64,000 nt of DNA from assembly GCA_944321365.1 (NCBI GenBank), contig CALULA010000002.1, positions 1 through 64,000 on the forward strand, written 5' to 3'. Source of the stretch: an uncultured Paraprevotella sp. Lineage in GTDB: Bacteria > Bacteroidota > Bacteroidia > Bacteroidales > Bacteroidaceae. This document shows, one piece after another, positions 1-9,222 of this stretch. Every line of letters starts with the position of its first letter. The first letter of the stretch is position 1. The translations under genes were made by a program, and so were the position numbers. Below the pieces are notes generated by a model. The model searched no databases. It saw only the letters and a list, made by a program, of their open reading frames with translations, and was not told the DNA's origin.

Positions 1-318
1 GAACCCGTATATTGCACCATGACAACCGAAGCCTTCCCAAAACTGAGCGGAAGCAATGCTCTCAAGACTACGGCCATTGAAGTGAAAGGTGGTGACGGCA
101 TCAGCGCAGTCAGCACGGGCGAAGTTGTCATCCGTGGCGGAAAAGGCCTCATCGAAGCCTACAACCTGCCGGAAGGCAGCACCGTGGAAGTGTATGACCT
201 GAGCGGACGCAAGGTAGCCGCACAAGACGTTACCGGCAACCGGACAACATTCAACGTGAAGCCGGGACTGTACATCGTCTCCGTGAACGGCATGGCACGC
301 AAGGTCAGCGCCATGTAA
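1..318 (+). CDS. C-terminal end of a secreted protein with a Por/T9SS-type tail (5' truncated)
   Basis: The reading frame is open from base 1, so this is the last ~105 codons of a gene that begins before the window; the ATG at 19 is internal. The visible part is a short beta-rich domain with the pattern VEVYDLSGRKV, then FNVKPGLYIVSVNG and a basic end (MARKVSAM). That is the usual layout of the C-terminal sorting/adhesion domain (type A tail) of Bacteroidetes secreted proteins. The body and function of the protein cannot be seen. A protein with the same kind of tail lies on the other side of the SusCD pair (7989-8924), so both may belong to one outer-membrane locus. The tail is found in many unrelated proteins, so it says nothing about activity. 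Confidence 0.75.
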   Translation, partial: EPVYCTMTTEAFPKLSGSNALKTTAIEVKGGDGISAVSTGEVVIRGGKGLIEAYNLPEGSTVEVYDLSGRKVAAQDVTGNRTTFNVKPGLYIVSVNGMARKVSAM

Positions 319-333
319 TCTGAATTGTCACTT

Positions 334-375
334 AACCGGACGGGAAGACTCTACCTGTGGGCTTCCCGCCCGGTT
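334..375 (+). terminator. Terminator-like hairpin
   Basis: The arms 334-347 and 362-375 pair over 13 of 14 positions (AACCGG, one mismatch, CGGGAAG against CTTCCCG and CCGGTT) around a 14-nt loop. It lies just after the stop of the truncated gene. No T-run follows, so termination is inferred from position and stability only. Confidence 0.5.
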
Positions 376-417
376 CGCATCTGAAATGAAACAGCTACGA
401 ACCAAAAATATCCAATT

Positions 418-3003
418 ATGAAAAAGAGTACAGGAATACTCCTCCTTATGGCTGCCGCACTGACGGTCTGTCCGCCAGCGGATGCCAAAAGAAAAAACAA
501 GAAGAAACAGCATGCACTCGCGGCACTCGCAAAAGACTCGGTCAATGCAGACTACAAGAAACTAACAAAAGGGGCCCACACACAAAAGGGGCTTTTCACC
601 ACCCTCTACAATGCCAAGGAAGGCAAACTCTACTTCGAAATTCCCGACTCGGCGTTCTGCCGTACCTATATATTGGCCAACCGCGTGGCCGCCACCAGCA
701 ACACGCGCGAATACGTGGCCGGAGAGATGGCCACCACGCCTCTGCTCATCCGCTTCAGCAAGGACGAGCGCAACGTGTACATGCACCAGATACAGAGCGC
801 CGACATCGTGGCCCAGGACGACCCCATACGCCCGGCTTTCGAGAAGAACTTCTACGACCCTGTCATCAAGGGGTTCAAGATAGCCGCCCATAACGGAGAC
901 AACGTGGTGATTGAGGTCACCTCTTTCTTCGGCAGCAACGAGAAATGTATCAGTCCCATCAAACCGGACAACCCGATAGCCAGACTGCTGGGCGGCGGCA
1001 GTTCGCTCAAGGGCACTTTCGTGGCCGACGCGTCGGGCATCATGAGTGCCAGGAGCTTCCCCGAAAACATAGAAATAAAGAGCCGACTGTCGTTCACCCT
1101 ATCGCCGCTGAACCAGCCCTACTCACTCGTGATGCACCGCTCGCTCTTCGTCCTGCCTGAGGACCCCATGCCCATGCGTCTGCAGGACAACCGCGTGGGA
1201 TACTTCTATGGCGACAAGAGCATCTACTCTTCCGACCGCGACGGCGTGAAACTACGCACCTTTATCCACCGCTGGCGCCTGGAGCCCAGGGAGGAGGACC
1301 GCGAACGATACTTCGCCGGCGAGCTGGTGGAACCGCAGAAACCCATCGTATTCTATGTGGACTCGGCTTTCCCCGATAAATGGCGCCCGGCCATCAAGCA
1401 GGGCATCGAGGACTGGAACACGGCCTTCGAGGCCGCAGGATTCAAGAACGCCATCCGTGCCGCGGACTATCCCAGGAACGACAGTCTGTTCGACCCGGAC
1501 GACATGCGCTACAGCTGCTTCAAGTATGCCGCCACGTCTACGGCCAACGCCATGGGACCGAGCCACGTGGACCCGCGCACGGGAGAAATCCTCACGGGCG
1601 ACGTCATCTGGTACCACAACATCCTTTCGTTGCTCCACAACTGGCGTTTCGTGCAGACGGGAGCCGTGGACCCGCGGGTGCGCAAGCAGGTGTTCGATGA
1701 CGATGTGATGCGTGAGTCCATCCGCTATGCCGCCGCACACGAGATAGGCCACACGCTGGGACTGATGCACAACATGGGAGCCAGCTATTCCTTCCCCGTA
1801 GAATCGCTGCGTGACCCTGTATTCACTCAGAAATATGGTACGACACCCAGCATCATGGACTACGCCCGCAACAACTTCGTGGCCCAGCCGGGCGACGTGG
1901 AGCGCGGCGTGAGGCTCACCCCGCCGGTACTGGGCGTGTACGACATCTACGCCATCAACTGGGGTTACCGCCTCATCCCCGGTGCAACGACTCCAGAAGC
2001 AGAGAAACCGACGCTGGACAAATGGATAGCCGAAAAGGAGGGCGACCCGATGTATGAGTTCGGCGCACAGCAGGTGCTGGGCACCGTGGACCCCACCGAC
2101 CAGACCGAGGACCTGGGCAACGACCACATCAAGGCCGGCGACTACGGCATCAGCAACCTGAAGATCCTGATGCGGAACCTGCTGGAATGGAACATGGACC
2201 GTGGCGAACGCTACGACGAAATGGAGAGCATGTACCGCGAAATCGTCAACCAGTACACACGCTACCTGCGCCACGTGATGCCCTACATCGGCGGCATACG
2301 ATATGAAGAGGTGCGCCAGGGCGACGGAAAGGAAACATCCAAGCACTACATCAGCCGCGAGAGGCAGCACGAGGCCATGCTGTGGCTGCTCGACCAGGCG
2401 CGCACATACAGCGACTGGCTGACAGACAAGCAGCTCATCGGCAAGCTGGAAATCAACCTCAATGCCAACGACAAACTACAGCAGATGGTCGTAACTGGCC
2501 TGATCAACCCGGCCGCCCTCTACCGTATACAGGAGGGAGGACTCGTGGACCCGCAGCAGAACTATGTGCTGGATGACTATCTGGACGACCTGACCGACGC
2601 CCTGTTCAAGGCACCGTCGGGAGGCCGCCTCTCCGATGTGGAACAGAACCTGCAGGCCACGGCCATCTCCATCATGACAGGCAACACCGGACTGGCCGCA
2701 AAAGCCAAGTCCGCCTCGTCTGGCCTCGCGGATGGCAACGCGGAAGCCCTGCAGGCCGCATGGCGGGAGAACGAAACGGACAACCTCACCGGATGCTGCG
2801 CGCTGGGGCCGGACGGCACCGCGTTTGCCCGCATCAACTTCGGTCTGCCCACGCTGCCCAAGGAACGTATGGGAGCACTCATGACCGGACGGCTGCGCAA
2901 GGTGCTGCGCCTCTACAAGGCTCGCCGCAACCAGGCCACAGGCTCCACACGCGACTTCTACGACTATCAGATAATGCTTATCGAACGGACGTTCGCCAAC
3001 TAA
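418..3003 (+). CDS. Zinc-dependent metallopeptidase (DUF5117/DUF5118/DUF4953 family)
   Basis: An 861-residue exported zinc peptidase. A signal peptide is visible (basic start, hydrophobic LLLMAAALTV, then PPADA). The zincin motif HEIGHTLGLMH covers residues 441-451: H441, H445 and H451 would bind zinc and E442 would be the base, in the long met-zincin form HExxHxxGxxH. MDYARNNF shortly after fits the region of the Met-turn. Length and layout match Bacteroidetes proteins annotated DUF5117 (N-terminal) plus DUF4953 (peptidase). It ends 13 bp before the SusC gene on the same strand, so the two are probably co-transcribed. It may trim peptides or glycopeptides for the uptake complex; that role is inferred from context. 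Confidence 0.88.
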   Translation: MKKSTGILLLMAAALTVCPPADAKRKNKKKQHALAALAKDSVNADYKKLTKGAHTQKGLFTTLYNAKEGKLYFEIPDSAFCRTYILANRVAATSNTREYVAGEMATTPLLIRFSKDERNVYMHQIQSADIVAQDDPIRPAFEKNFYDPVIKGFKIAAHNGDNVVIEVTSFFGSNEKCISPIKPDNPIARLLGGGSSLKGTFVADASGIMSARSFPENIEIKSRLSFTLSPLNQPYSLVMHRSLFVLPEDPMPMRLQDNRVGYFYGDKSIYSSDRDGVKLRTFIHRWRLEPREEDRERYFAGELVEPQKPIVFYVDSAFPDKWRPAIKQGIEDWNTAFEAAGFKNAIRAADYPRNDSLFDPDDMRYSCFKYAATSTANAMGPSHVDPRTGEILTGDVIWYHNILSLLHNWRFVQTGAVDPRVRKQVFDDDVMRESIRYAAAHEIGHTLGLMHNMGASYSFPVESLRDPVFTQKYGTTPSIMDYARNNFVAQPGDVERGVRLTPPVLGVYDIYAINWGYRLIPGATTPEAEKPTLDKWIAEKEGDPMYEFGAQQVLGTVDPTDQTEDLGNDHIKAGDYGISNLKILMRNLLEWNMDRGERYDEMESMYREIVNQYTRYLRHVMPYIGGIRYEEVRQGDGKETSKHYISRERQHEAMLWLLDQARTYSDWLTDKQLIGKLEINLNANDKLQQMVVTGLINPAALYRIQEGGLVDPQQNYVLDDYLDDLTDALFKAPSGGRLSDVEQNLQATAISIMTGNTGLAAKAKSASSGLADGNAEALQAAWRENETDNLTGCCALGPDGTAFARINFGLPTLPKERMGALMTGRLRKVLRLYKARRNQATGSTRDFYDYQIMLIERTFAN

Positions 3004-3016
3004 CCTTCCAAACCAT

Positions 3017-6000
3017 ATGAAAAGAATAGCAACAACACTGCTGCTCGCCCTGGGCCTAATGGTACACACAGGGGCGGCAGCGCAGAACACGGCCCCGCAT
3101 CACGTACTGAAGGGCAAGGTCATCGATCGCGGCGGTGAGACCGTCATCGGTGCCCACGTGAAGTGGAAAGACGACAGAATGGGCGCAGTGACCGACATTG
3201 ACGGCAACTTCTCCATCCCGCAAACGGGAACGGAGCTGGTCGTCTCTTTCCTGGGTTACAAGACACAGACCATCAAGGTGAGACCCGGACAACGGAACCT
3301 CACCGTGACCCTTGAGGACGATGCGCAGAACCTGGACGAAATTGTAGTCGTCGGTTACGGCACGCAGAAGAAAGCCGCCCTCACAGGATCCATCGAGACC
3401 ATCAAGCGTGAGGACCTGCTGTCCATGCCCACGGCCAACCTGGACGAGGCACTCTACGGACAGGTGGCCGGACTGCAGGTGATGCAGTCTACCGGCGACC
3501 CCAGCAGCGCACAGGAAGCCGGGCTCTACATCCGCGGCAACAACAAGGCCCCGCTGCTCGTCATCGACGGTGTGCCCCGCTTCGGCACGAACACCAGCGA
3601 CGGCGAGATGCGTCTGTCCGACCTCAACCCGGACGACATTGAGAGCATCTCCATCCTGAAGGACGCTGCAGCAGCGGCCGTCTACGGTGCACGCGCGGCC
3701 AACGGCGTGATTCTCGTACAGACGAAGCGCGCCGAGGGCAACCGGAAAGTGTCCGTGAACTACCGCGGACAGATGAACATACAGCAGGCCGCGCAGCTGC
3801 CCGACTTCCTCGATGCCTACCAGTACGCGCAGCTCTACAACCGCGCCGTGGAGAACACGCCGGGAACAGCCAATGCGGCCTACACCGACGAACAGCTGGA
3901 GATGATACGCACGCACTCCAATCCCAATGTGTACGGCGACGAGAATCTGCTGGACTATCTGGACAACGTGGGCTACACCACCACGCACAGTGTGTCGGCC
4001 AACGGTGGTAACCAGTATGTGAAATACTACATCTCCGGCGGCTACACCCACTCCAAGGGACTCTACAGCGGCGTGGGACGCGACCGCTTCAACTACTCGG
4101 CCAAGCTGGACGCCACGCTCACCAAAGGGCTGACCCTGTCGCTCGACATCACCGGCTCGCGCTCCAAGGCCAAGAACTCCAGCTACACCACCATCGATGC
4201 CGCCTACAGTTTCTCACCGCTGCAGGTACTGCGCTACGAAAACGGCTACATGGCCAGCGTAGACGGCAGCAACCCGCTTATCAACGTGGAGGGACTGGGA
4301 GGCTACATCAAGGACACGGGCAAGATGAACACCATCACCGCCAACCTGCGCTGGGAACTGCCCTGGGTGAAAGGACTGTCGGCCTACGCCCGCGCCACGT
4401 TCGACAACAACAGCCGCATCGAGAAGACCTACGACAGGCCCGTGACGCTCTACACCTACGACCAGCAGACAGGCGAGTATGAAACGGACCCGAATACCGT
4501 GTATCCCACGGCCAAGGTGAGCATTGAGCAGACCGACCGCTTCGTGGACAACCAGCTCTACGAAGTGGGCGTGAACTACGCCCGCACGTTCAATGCCCGC
4601 CATGACGTGAGCGCCATGCTCGTGGCCAACTACCAGCAGACGCACAGCCAATATATGACGGGCGAGAACCAGGACGCCTCCATCTATCCGGAAACCATCG
4701 GAACGGCCGTCACCGCACGGCTGCTGGGCAGCGAGACCTACAGCCAGCGCGCCTCGCTCGTGGGACGTCTCACCTACGGCTATGCCAACCGCTACTTTGT
4801 GGAGGGCAGCTTCCGTGTGGACGGCTCCACGCACTTCCACCCCGACCACCGCTGGGGTTTCTTCCCCTCCATCTCCGGTTCGTGGGTCATCTCCAACGAG
4901 GAGTTCTTCAAGAACTGGAAGCAGCCCGTGCTCTCCAACCTCAAGCTGCGCTTCTCCACCGGTCTGCTGGGCGATGACGGTATGGTGGACGATTACTCCT
5001 ATCTGCTTACCTACATCGAGAGCACGCGCTACGGCTACAACATCGGCGGCAACTACCGTCCGGGCCTCATCATGAGCACCGGCAGCTACCCCAACCCCGA
5101 ACTGACGTGGGGCAAGTCGCACGACTACAATCTGGCACTCGACCTGGGATTCTGGGACAACCGCTTCGGACTGACCTTTGAGCACTACTGGCGCTTCGAG
5201 ACGGACAAGGTGACCGCCGCACCCACTTATCTCTATCCGCCCACGACGGGCGTTGACGGTAACGTGCCCAACATGAACTTCAGCGAGCTGAAGGTGTGGG
5301 GATGGGACCTGACGCTGACCCACCGCAACACCATCGGTAAGGTGAAGTACAACGTGGATGTCACCATGGGCAAGAGTGATGACAAGTATCTGGACTACGG
5401 CGATGAGTCGTCGCTCAGCCCCAACCTGTGGCGAAAGGGACGCAGCAGCATGGTGTGGTCCATGTACGAGGCCGAGGGACTTTTCCAGTCGGAAGAGGAA
5501 ATCGCTGCCTACATGCCCAACATGAACCCGTCCACCAAAGAAGCCCTCGGCCTGCAGCCGGGCGACATCAAGTACAAGGACCAGAACGGCGACGGCGACC
5601 TGACCACGGAGGACCTCATCTACGTGAAGAACTCCTCGCACCCGGACTTCGACTTCAGCATCCGCCTGGGCGTGAGCTACAAGGGATTCTTCCTCAACGC
5701 CATGTTCCAGGGTGCCACAGGCTACCAGCAGAACATCACGGAACTGTACACCACCTACAGCGGCACCCTGCAGCGCTTCCAGGACTACCACCTGACGGAC
5801 ACCTGGACGCCGGACAACCCCAACGCCTCGCTGCCGCGCATCAAGTTCGCCACGGCCAACGACAACAACCGCCGGGCCTCCACGTTCTGGGTGCGCGACT
5901 GCGACTACATCCGTCTCAAGTCGCTCTCGCTGGGCTATGCCTTCCAGCCCGCCCTGCTCAAGAAAATAAAGCTGACCTCGGCCAGCATCGCCCTGCAGGG

Positions 6001-6112
6001 CAGCAACCTCATCACGTGGTCCAGCATCTCCGACCTGGGCATGGACCCGGAATCGCTGCGCGGCTACCCCATACAGCGTTCCTACGGCATCACGCTCAGC
6101 CTGGGCTTCTGA
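3017..6112 (+). CDS. SusC/RagA-type TonB-dependent outer-membrane transporter
   Basis: A 1031-residue TonB-dependent barrel of the SusC family, which forms the pore under the SusD lid and imports oligomers with energy from TonB. Visible in order: signal peptide ending near GAAAQ; a carboxypeptidase-D-like regulatory domain (about residues 33-105, LKGKVIDRGGETVIGA); the TonB-box region LDEIVVVGYGTQKK; a plug with LYIRGNNKAPLLVIDGVPR and ISILKDAAAAAVYGARAANG; then a long barrel rich in aromatic strands, ending in LSLGF. It starts 13 bp after the metallopeptidase and is followed 33 bp later by SusD. No sigma/anti-sigma or hybrid two-component regulator lies in the window, so its control is unknown. 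The ligand cannot be read from sequence. Confidence 0.96.
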   Translation: MKRIATTLLLALGLMVHTGAAAQNTAPHHVLKGKVIDRGGETVIGAHVKWKDDRMGAVTDIDGNFSIPQTGTELVVSFLGYKTQTIKVRPGQRNLTVTLEDDAQNLDEIVVVGYGTQKKAALTGSIETIKREDLLSMPTANLDEALYGQVAGLQVMQSTGDPSSAQEAGLYIRGNNKAPLLVIDGVPRFGTNTSDGEMRLSDLNPDDIESISILKDAAAAAVYGARAANGVILVQTKRAEGNRKVSVNYRGQMNIQQAAQLPDFLDAYQYAQLYNRAVENTPGTANAAYTDEQLEMIRTHSNPNVYGDENLLDYLDNVGYTTTHSVSANGGNQYVKYYISGGYTHSKGLYSGVGRDRFNYSAKLDATLTKGLTLSLDITGSRSKAKNSSYTTIDAAYSFSPLQVLRYENGYMASVDGSNPLINVEGLGGYIKDTGKMNTITANLRWELPWVKGLSAYARATFDNNSRIEKTYDRPVTLYTYDQQTGEYETDPNTVYPTAKVSIEQTDRFVDNQLYEVGVNYARTFNARHDVSAMLVANYQQTHSQYMTGENQDASIYPETIGTAVTARLLGSETYSQRASLVGRLTYGYANRYFVEGSFRVDGSTHFHPDHRWGFFPSISGSWVISNEEFFKNWKQPVLSNLKLRFSTGLLGDDGMVDDYSYLLTYIESTRYGYNIGGNYRPGLIMSTGSYPNPELTWGKSHDYNLALDLGFWDNRFGLTFEHYWRFETDKVTAAPTYLYPPTTGVDGNVPNMNFSELKVWGWDLTLTHRNTIGKVKYNVDVTMGKSDDKYLDYGDESSLSPNLWRKGRSSMVWSMYEAEGLFQSEEEIAAYMPNMNPSTKEALGLQPGDIKYKDQNGDGDLTTEDLIYVKNSSHPDFDFSIRLGVSYKGFFLNAMFQGATGYQQNITELYTTYSGTLQRFQDYHLTDTWTPDNPNASLPRIKFATANDNNRRASTFWVRDCDYIRLKSLSLGYAFQPALLKKIKLTSASIALQGSNLITWSSISDLGMDPESLRGYPIQRSYGITLSLGF

Positions 6113-6145
6113 CAGTGTTCAACAACAGCTAAAAACAGACAAGAT

Positions 6146-7903
6146 ATGAAACTCAAGAAATATATCCTCTGCGGTGTCGTGGCCGCAGGACTCTCCACTT
6201 TCGCGGGATGCGACGATGTGCTGTTCCGCGACGCACCGGTGGACCAGATATCGGATGCCGAAATCTGGAAGAACGCCATGCTGCTGGACGAATACGTCCT
6301 GCCGTGGTACCGCAACATGAACCACGGCTTCTCCACCTACGTGCCCACCACCATCGCGCTGGTCAAGAGCATGTCGCGCTACTACATGCCGTGGTTCGGC
6401 GACCAGATCGTGCCCTCGAAGACCGACTACTACAACGCCGGCTACGGCGATCTGCTGAAAGCCAACCAACAGGAAATCACCAACTGGGCCGAAGTGAACT
6501 GGCAGACCTACTACACGCAGATACAATCCATCAACCGCCTGCTGGAGAACCAGGGCGAGATAGCCGCCGGTGAGCAGAAGCAGCGGCTGCTGGGCGAGGC
6601 GCACTTCTTCCGCGCCTACTACTACTTCCTGCTCTGGAGAATGTACGGCGGCGTGATGCTCATCCGCGAGCTGTTCGACCCGCTGAACAACGGCACCACC
6701 TATCCGCGTGCCTCCTACACCGAGATGGTGCAGGCCATCAGAGAGGACGCCTGGACTGCGGCCGGACTGCTGCCACAGGAGTACGACAACACCGAAGCGG
6801 GCCGCATCACCAAGGGGGCCGCACTGATGCTCATCGCCAAGACCTACCAGTGGGCGTCGAGCGAACGCTTCCAGAACCAGGAGAAACCCTACCTGGGCTT
6901 CACCGACGACCAGTCGCGCGTCATGCTCGACTCAGCCAAGGTGGCCTACGAACGGGTGATGGGACTGAAGCAATACAGCCTGATACAGATCAGCGGGACA
7001 ACTGAAGATGCGTTCAAGCAGGAGTACCGCAACATCTTCCTCACCAAGAACAGTCAGGAGTCCATCCTCGAAGTGCAGCACTCCGATGACGGCAACTACG
7101 ACACGGGCTTCGGTCACAAGCTGGACCGCGATGCCGCCGCGCCCTACTTCACCGGCACCACGGCGGCCTATACGCCCACGCAGAACCACGTGGACGAGTA
7201 CGGCATGCGGCAGGGCTACACCTACGATGCCCGGCATCCTTACGTGGGGCGCGACTGGCGCTTCTACGCCAACGTGCTCTATGATGGCTCCGTCTACAAC
7301 GGTCACGTGATGGACATCCACACCACAGACGGTGTAGCCGGCGTGGACCTGACGCCCTACGGCACGTCCACCACGGCCTCCGTGACCCGCACGGGCTATT
7401 ACATGGGCAAGTTCGTCAACGAATCGCAGGTGATAGACAACGACGACGCCTACGCCAGCAGCCAGAACTACATCATCTGGCGCTACGCCGAGGTGATGCT
7501 CGACTATGCCGAGGTGATGTTCCGCCTGGGCGACACGGGAACGGCCCTGCAGATGGTGAACGACATCCGCAGCCGCGCCCACATGAACGCCCTGCCCTCG
7601 CTCACGTGGGACCTGCTGGTGAACGAGCGTCGCGTGGAGCTGGCCTTTGAGGAGACGTCCTACTGGGACATCATGCGCTGGGGCATCGCTGAGGAGAAGC
7701 TCAGCGGAGCCACCAACCCCATCAAGGCCATGACCATCACGGTGAACACCGCCACCAAGGATACCACCTACACCGTCGGCAACATGGACCGCTTCCCCAC
7801 CCGCGTGCGGTCGTTCGACCCGCGGCAGTACTACCTGCCCCTGCACTGGGACGACGTGCGCTACCATGGCGTGGAACAGAACCCCGACTGGACAGAGATG
7901 TAA
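6146..7903 (+). CDS. SusD/RagB family surface lipoprotein
   Basis: A 585-residue partner of the preceding SusC; SusD proteins sit on the barrel as a lid and bind the nutrient. The N-terminus is a lipoprotein signal (STFAGC, lipidated Cys22) followed by acidic DD, compatible with surface export. The TPR-like SusD fold is suggested by EAHFFRAYYYFLLWRMYGG (residues ~150-170) and by the C-terminal signature IIWRYAEVMLDYAEV, NDIRSRAHM and VNERRVELAFE. Length is typical. Its own ligand specificity is unknown. Because the operon carries a peptidase and no glycoside hydrolase, a peptide or glycopeptide substrate is possible, but this is inference. Confidence 0.95.
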   Translation: MKLKKYILCGVVAAGLSTFAGCDDVLFRDAPVDQISDAEIWKNAMLLDEYVLPWYRNMNHGFSTYVPTTIALVKSMSRYYMPWFGDQIVPSKTDYYNAGYGDLLKANQQEITNWAEVNWQTYYTQIQSINRLLENQGEIAAGEQKQRLLGEAHFFRAYYYFLLWRMYGGVMLIRELFDPLNNGTTYPRASYTEMVQAIREDAWTAAGLLPQEYDNTEAGRITKGAALMLIAKTYQWASSERFQNQEKPYLGFTDDQSRVMLDSAKVAYERVMGLKQYSLIQISGTTEDAFKQEYRNIFLTKNSQESILEVQHSDDGNYDTGFGHKLDRDAAAPYFTGTTAAYTPTQNHVDEYGMRQGYTYDARHPYVGRDWRFYANVLYDGSVYNGHVMDIHTTDGVAGVDLTPYGTSTTASVTRTGYYMGKFVNESQVIDNDDAYASSQNYIIWRYAEVMLDYAEVMFRLGDTGTALQMVNDIRSRAHMNALPSLTWDLLVNERRVELAFEETSYWDIMRWGIAEEKLSGATNPIKAMTITVNTATKDTTYTVGNMDRFPTRVRSFDPRQYYLPLHWDDVRYHGVEQNPDWTEM

Positions 7904-7911
7904 CAACACAC

Positions 7912-7937
7912 GCGGCGCACGGCAACACGTGCGCCGC
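7912..7937 (+). terminator. Perfect 10-bp hairpin after susD
   Basis: GCGGCGCACG (7912-7921) and CGTGCGCCGC (7928-7937) pair perfectly around a 6-nt loop, 8 nt after the SusD stop. No T-run follows at once; a stretch of six T lies about 15 nt on, at 7954. It may reduce read-through into the next gene or protect the 3' end of the susCD message. Confidence 0.6.
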
Positions 7938-7988
7938 TACACATAACACATTAGTTTTTTGTTTAACTTAAAAAGAAGGAGAAAGATT

Positions 7989-8924
7989 ATGAGAAAAGGA
8001 ATCACTACACTGTTTCTGGGACTGGCCTGCGCCATGGGCATGCAGGCTCAGGAGTACAACCTGTTCTACGACGTAGACGAGGACGGGTGGCTCTGGTTCG
8101 ATTCGCAGGAGAAGATTGACAAGTATGTGGGGTCCTGCGATGAGATGAACTACTGCGTGGACCCCAACGGAAAACCCATACAGCTGGTTTATGCAGACAT
8201 CAACCCGACTTTTCCTGAAGCCACAGCCAATCCTGATTTTATCGGCGTGGGAGCCGATGGTGAGGACTTCGGCACCGAGGGTTATCTGACAGGGGCTTTG
8301 GTTCTGCCCGGAAGCTCCAGCCTGACGGCTACTAATGGCGGCGGTTTCGTAGTGTGCATGCCCTCATGCTCAACGTACAGCATCTGCCTGTCCAGCGGAT
8401 ACTCTGTACAGTGCCGTATGCTGGGCACCCGTGACGTGACTGCCAGCTTCACTAACGTCAATACCAGTACTTCTAACTTCGGTGACGGGTTCTATACACC
8501 CTTTGCGGTCTATAGCATGTTTGGAACCCTCTGCGACCCTGGCATCAAAGAATGGACAGGCATAGAAAACTTGGAGAGTGGCTGGAGCAGCAATCCGGAC
8601 TTTATAAAAGGCGACCAGCCCGTCTACGCCTACTTTCAGAATTGTCGTAACCAGGAAGTCTACATCCACGGCATCCGCGTGACCACCCCGACGAACAGCA
8701 CGCTGGCCGTGCGCGACGTGACCGCCAAACAGCAGCAGACGCGCATCTTCCTGGAGGGCGAGCGCGTGGTGCTCAACGAGCCGGCTGACATCAGCGTCTA
8801 CAACGCCAGCGGCCTGCTGATGGACGCTGCCACGCACACCGACCGCATGGACCTAAGCAGCCTGCCCGGCGGCATCTACATCGTCAAGGCTGGCGACGCC
8901 ATCCGCAAGGTAGCCCTGAAGTAA
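7989..8924 (+). CDS. Secreted hypothetical protein with Por/T9SS-type C-terminal tail
   Basis: I do not recognise the main domain. An upstream in-frame ATG exists at 7959, but the ATG at 7989 is preceded by AGAAGGAG and gives a clean signal peptide (KGITTLFLGLACAMGMQAQ), so I take 7989 (311 residues). The mature part starts EYNLFYDVDEDGWLWFDSQEKI, has several cysteines, and reads like a secreted beta-rich binding protein. The last ~70 residues form a tail (ISVYNASGLLMDAA, then LSSLPGGIYIVKAGD and the basic end IRKVALK) like that of the gene at 1-318. It follows SusD after a hairpin, the place where Sus-like loci often carry an accessory surface glycan-binding protein. That role is a guess from position. 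Confidence 0.8.
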   Translation: MRKGITTLFLGLACAMGMQAQEYNLFYDVDEDGWLWFDSQEKIDKYVGSCDEMNYCVDPNGKPIQLVYADINPTFPEATANPDFIGVGADGEDFGTEGYLTGALVLPGSSSLTATNGGGFVVCMPSCSTYSICLSSGYSVQCRMLGTRDVTASFTNVNTSTSNFGDGFYTPFAVYSMFGTLCDPGIKEWTGIENLESGWSSNPDFIKGDQPVYAYFQNCRNQEVYIHGIRVTTPTNSTLAVRDVTAKQQQTRIFLEGERVVLNEPADISVYNASGLLMDAATHTDRMDLSSLPGGIYIVKAGDAIRKVALK

Positions 8925-8930
8925 ACCCCA

Positions 8931-9006
8931 TCGTCCGCCCTTCCGGGCCGGACGACAACAAAACACCGCTCCCCGGTCCGTGCGGATTCCGCACAGGCCG
9001 GGGAGC
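8931..9006 (+). terminator. Two consecutive GC-rich hairpins after the Sus-like locus
   Basis: Hairpin 1 (8931-8955): TCGTCCG and CGGACGA plus CCC/GGG around TTCC, with one bulged C. Hairpin 2 (8968-9006): GCTCCCCGG pairs with CCGGGGAGC, and inside it GTGCGG pairs with CCGCAC around a 3-nt loop. Neither has a T-run. They close the locus; the rest of 8925-9115 holds no gene. Confidence 0.55.
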
Positions 9007-9115
9007 ACTCGTCTCACCCTACACGTACAGCAACAAAAAAAGCCGCACGCCCCGACGGGAGCGCACGGTCATAAAAATCAAGATCGGGCAGAAACTTGTC
9101 CGTCATTCCAGTCAA

Positions 9116-9214
9116 CTATTCACCTTTGGCATCCTTATGCAACTGACGGGTGCCCCATATAATCACAATCAAGGCCACAAGGCCTACAAATGAAAGAAAG
9201 ACCAATAACTCCAT
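9116..9214 (-). CDS. 32-residue single-span membrane protein
   Basis: A very short frame starting MELLVFLSFVGLVALIVIIW: one hydrophobic helix (residues ~3-20), then a polar tail (GTRQLHKDAKGE). It starts 8 nt after the stop of the 60-residue membrane protein upstream, so the two are probably translated from one message. There is no strong ribosome site. The helix-plus-charged-tail layout is what real bacterial mini-membrane proteins look like and is unlikely by chance, but I know no family. Function unknown. Confidence 0.5.
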   Translation of the reverse strand: MELLVFLSFVGLVALIVIIWGTRQLHKDAKGE

Positions 9215-9222
9215 AGTTTATA

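Noticed and set aside
1252..2370. Long minus-strand frame opposite the metallopeptidase gene
   Set aside because: Shadow of a GC-rich gene; low-complexity His/Val-rich product, no start signal or family.
4214..5791. 525-codon minus-strand frame opposite susC
   Set aside because: Antisense shadow; the sense frame is a clear SusC.
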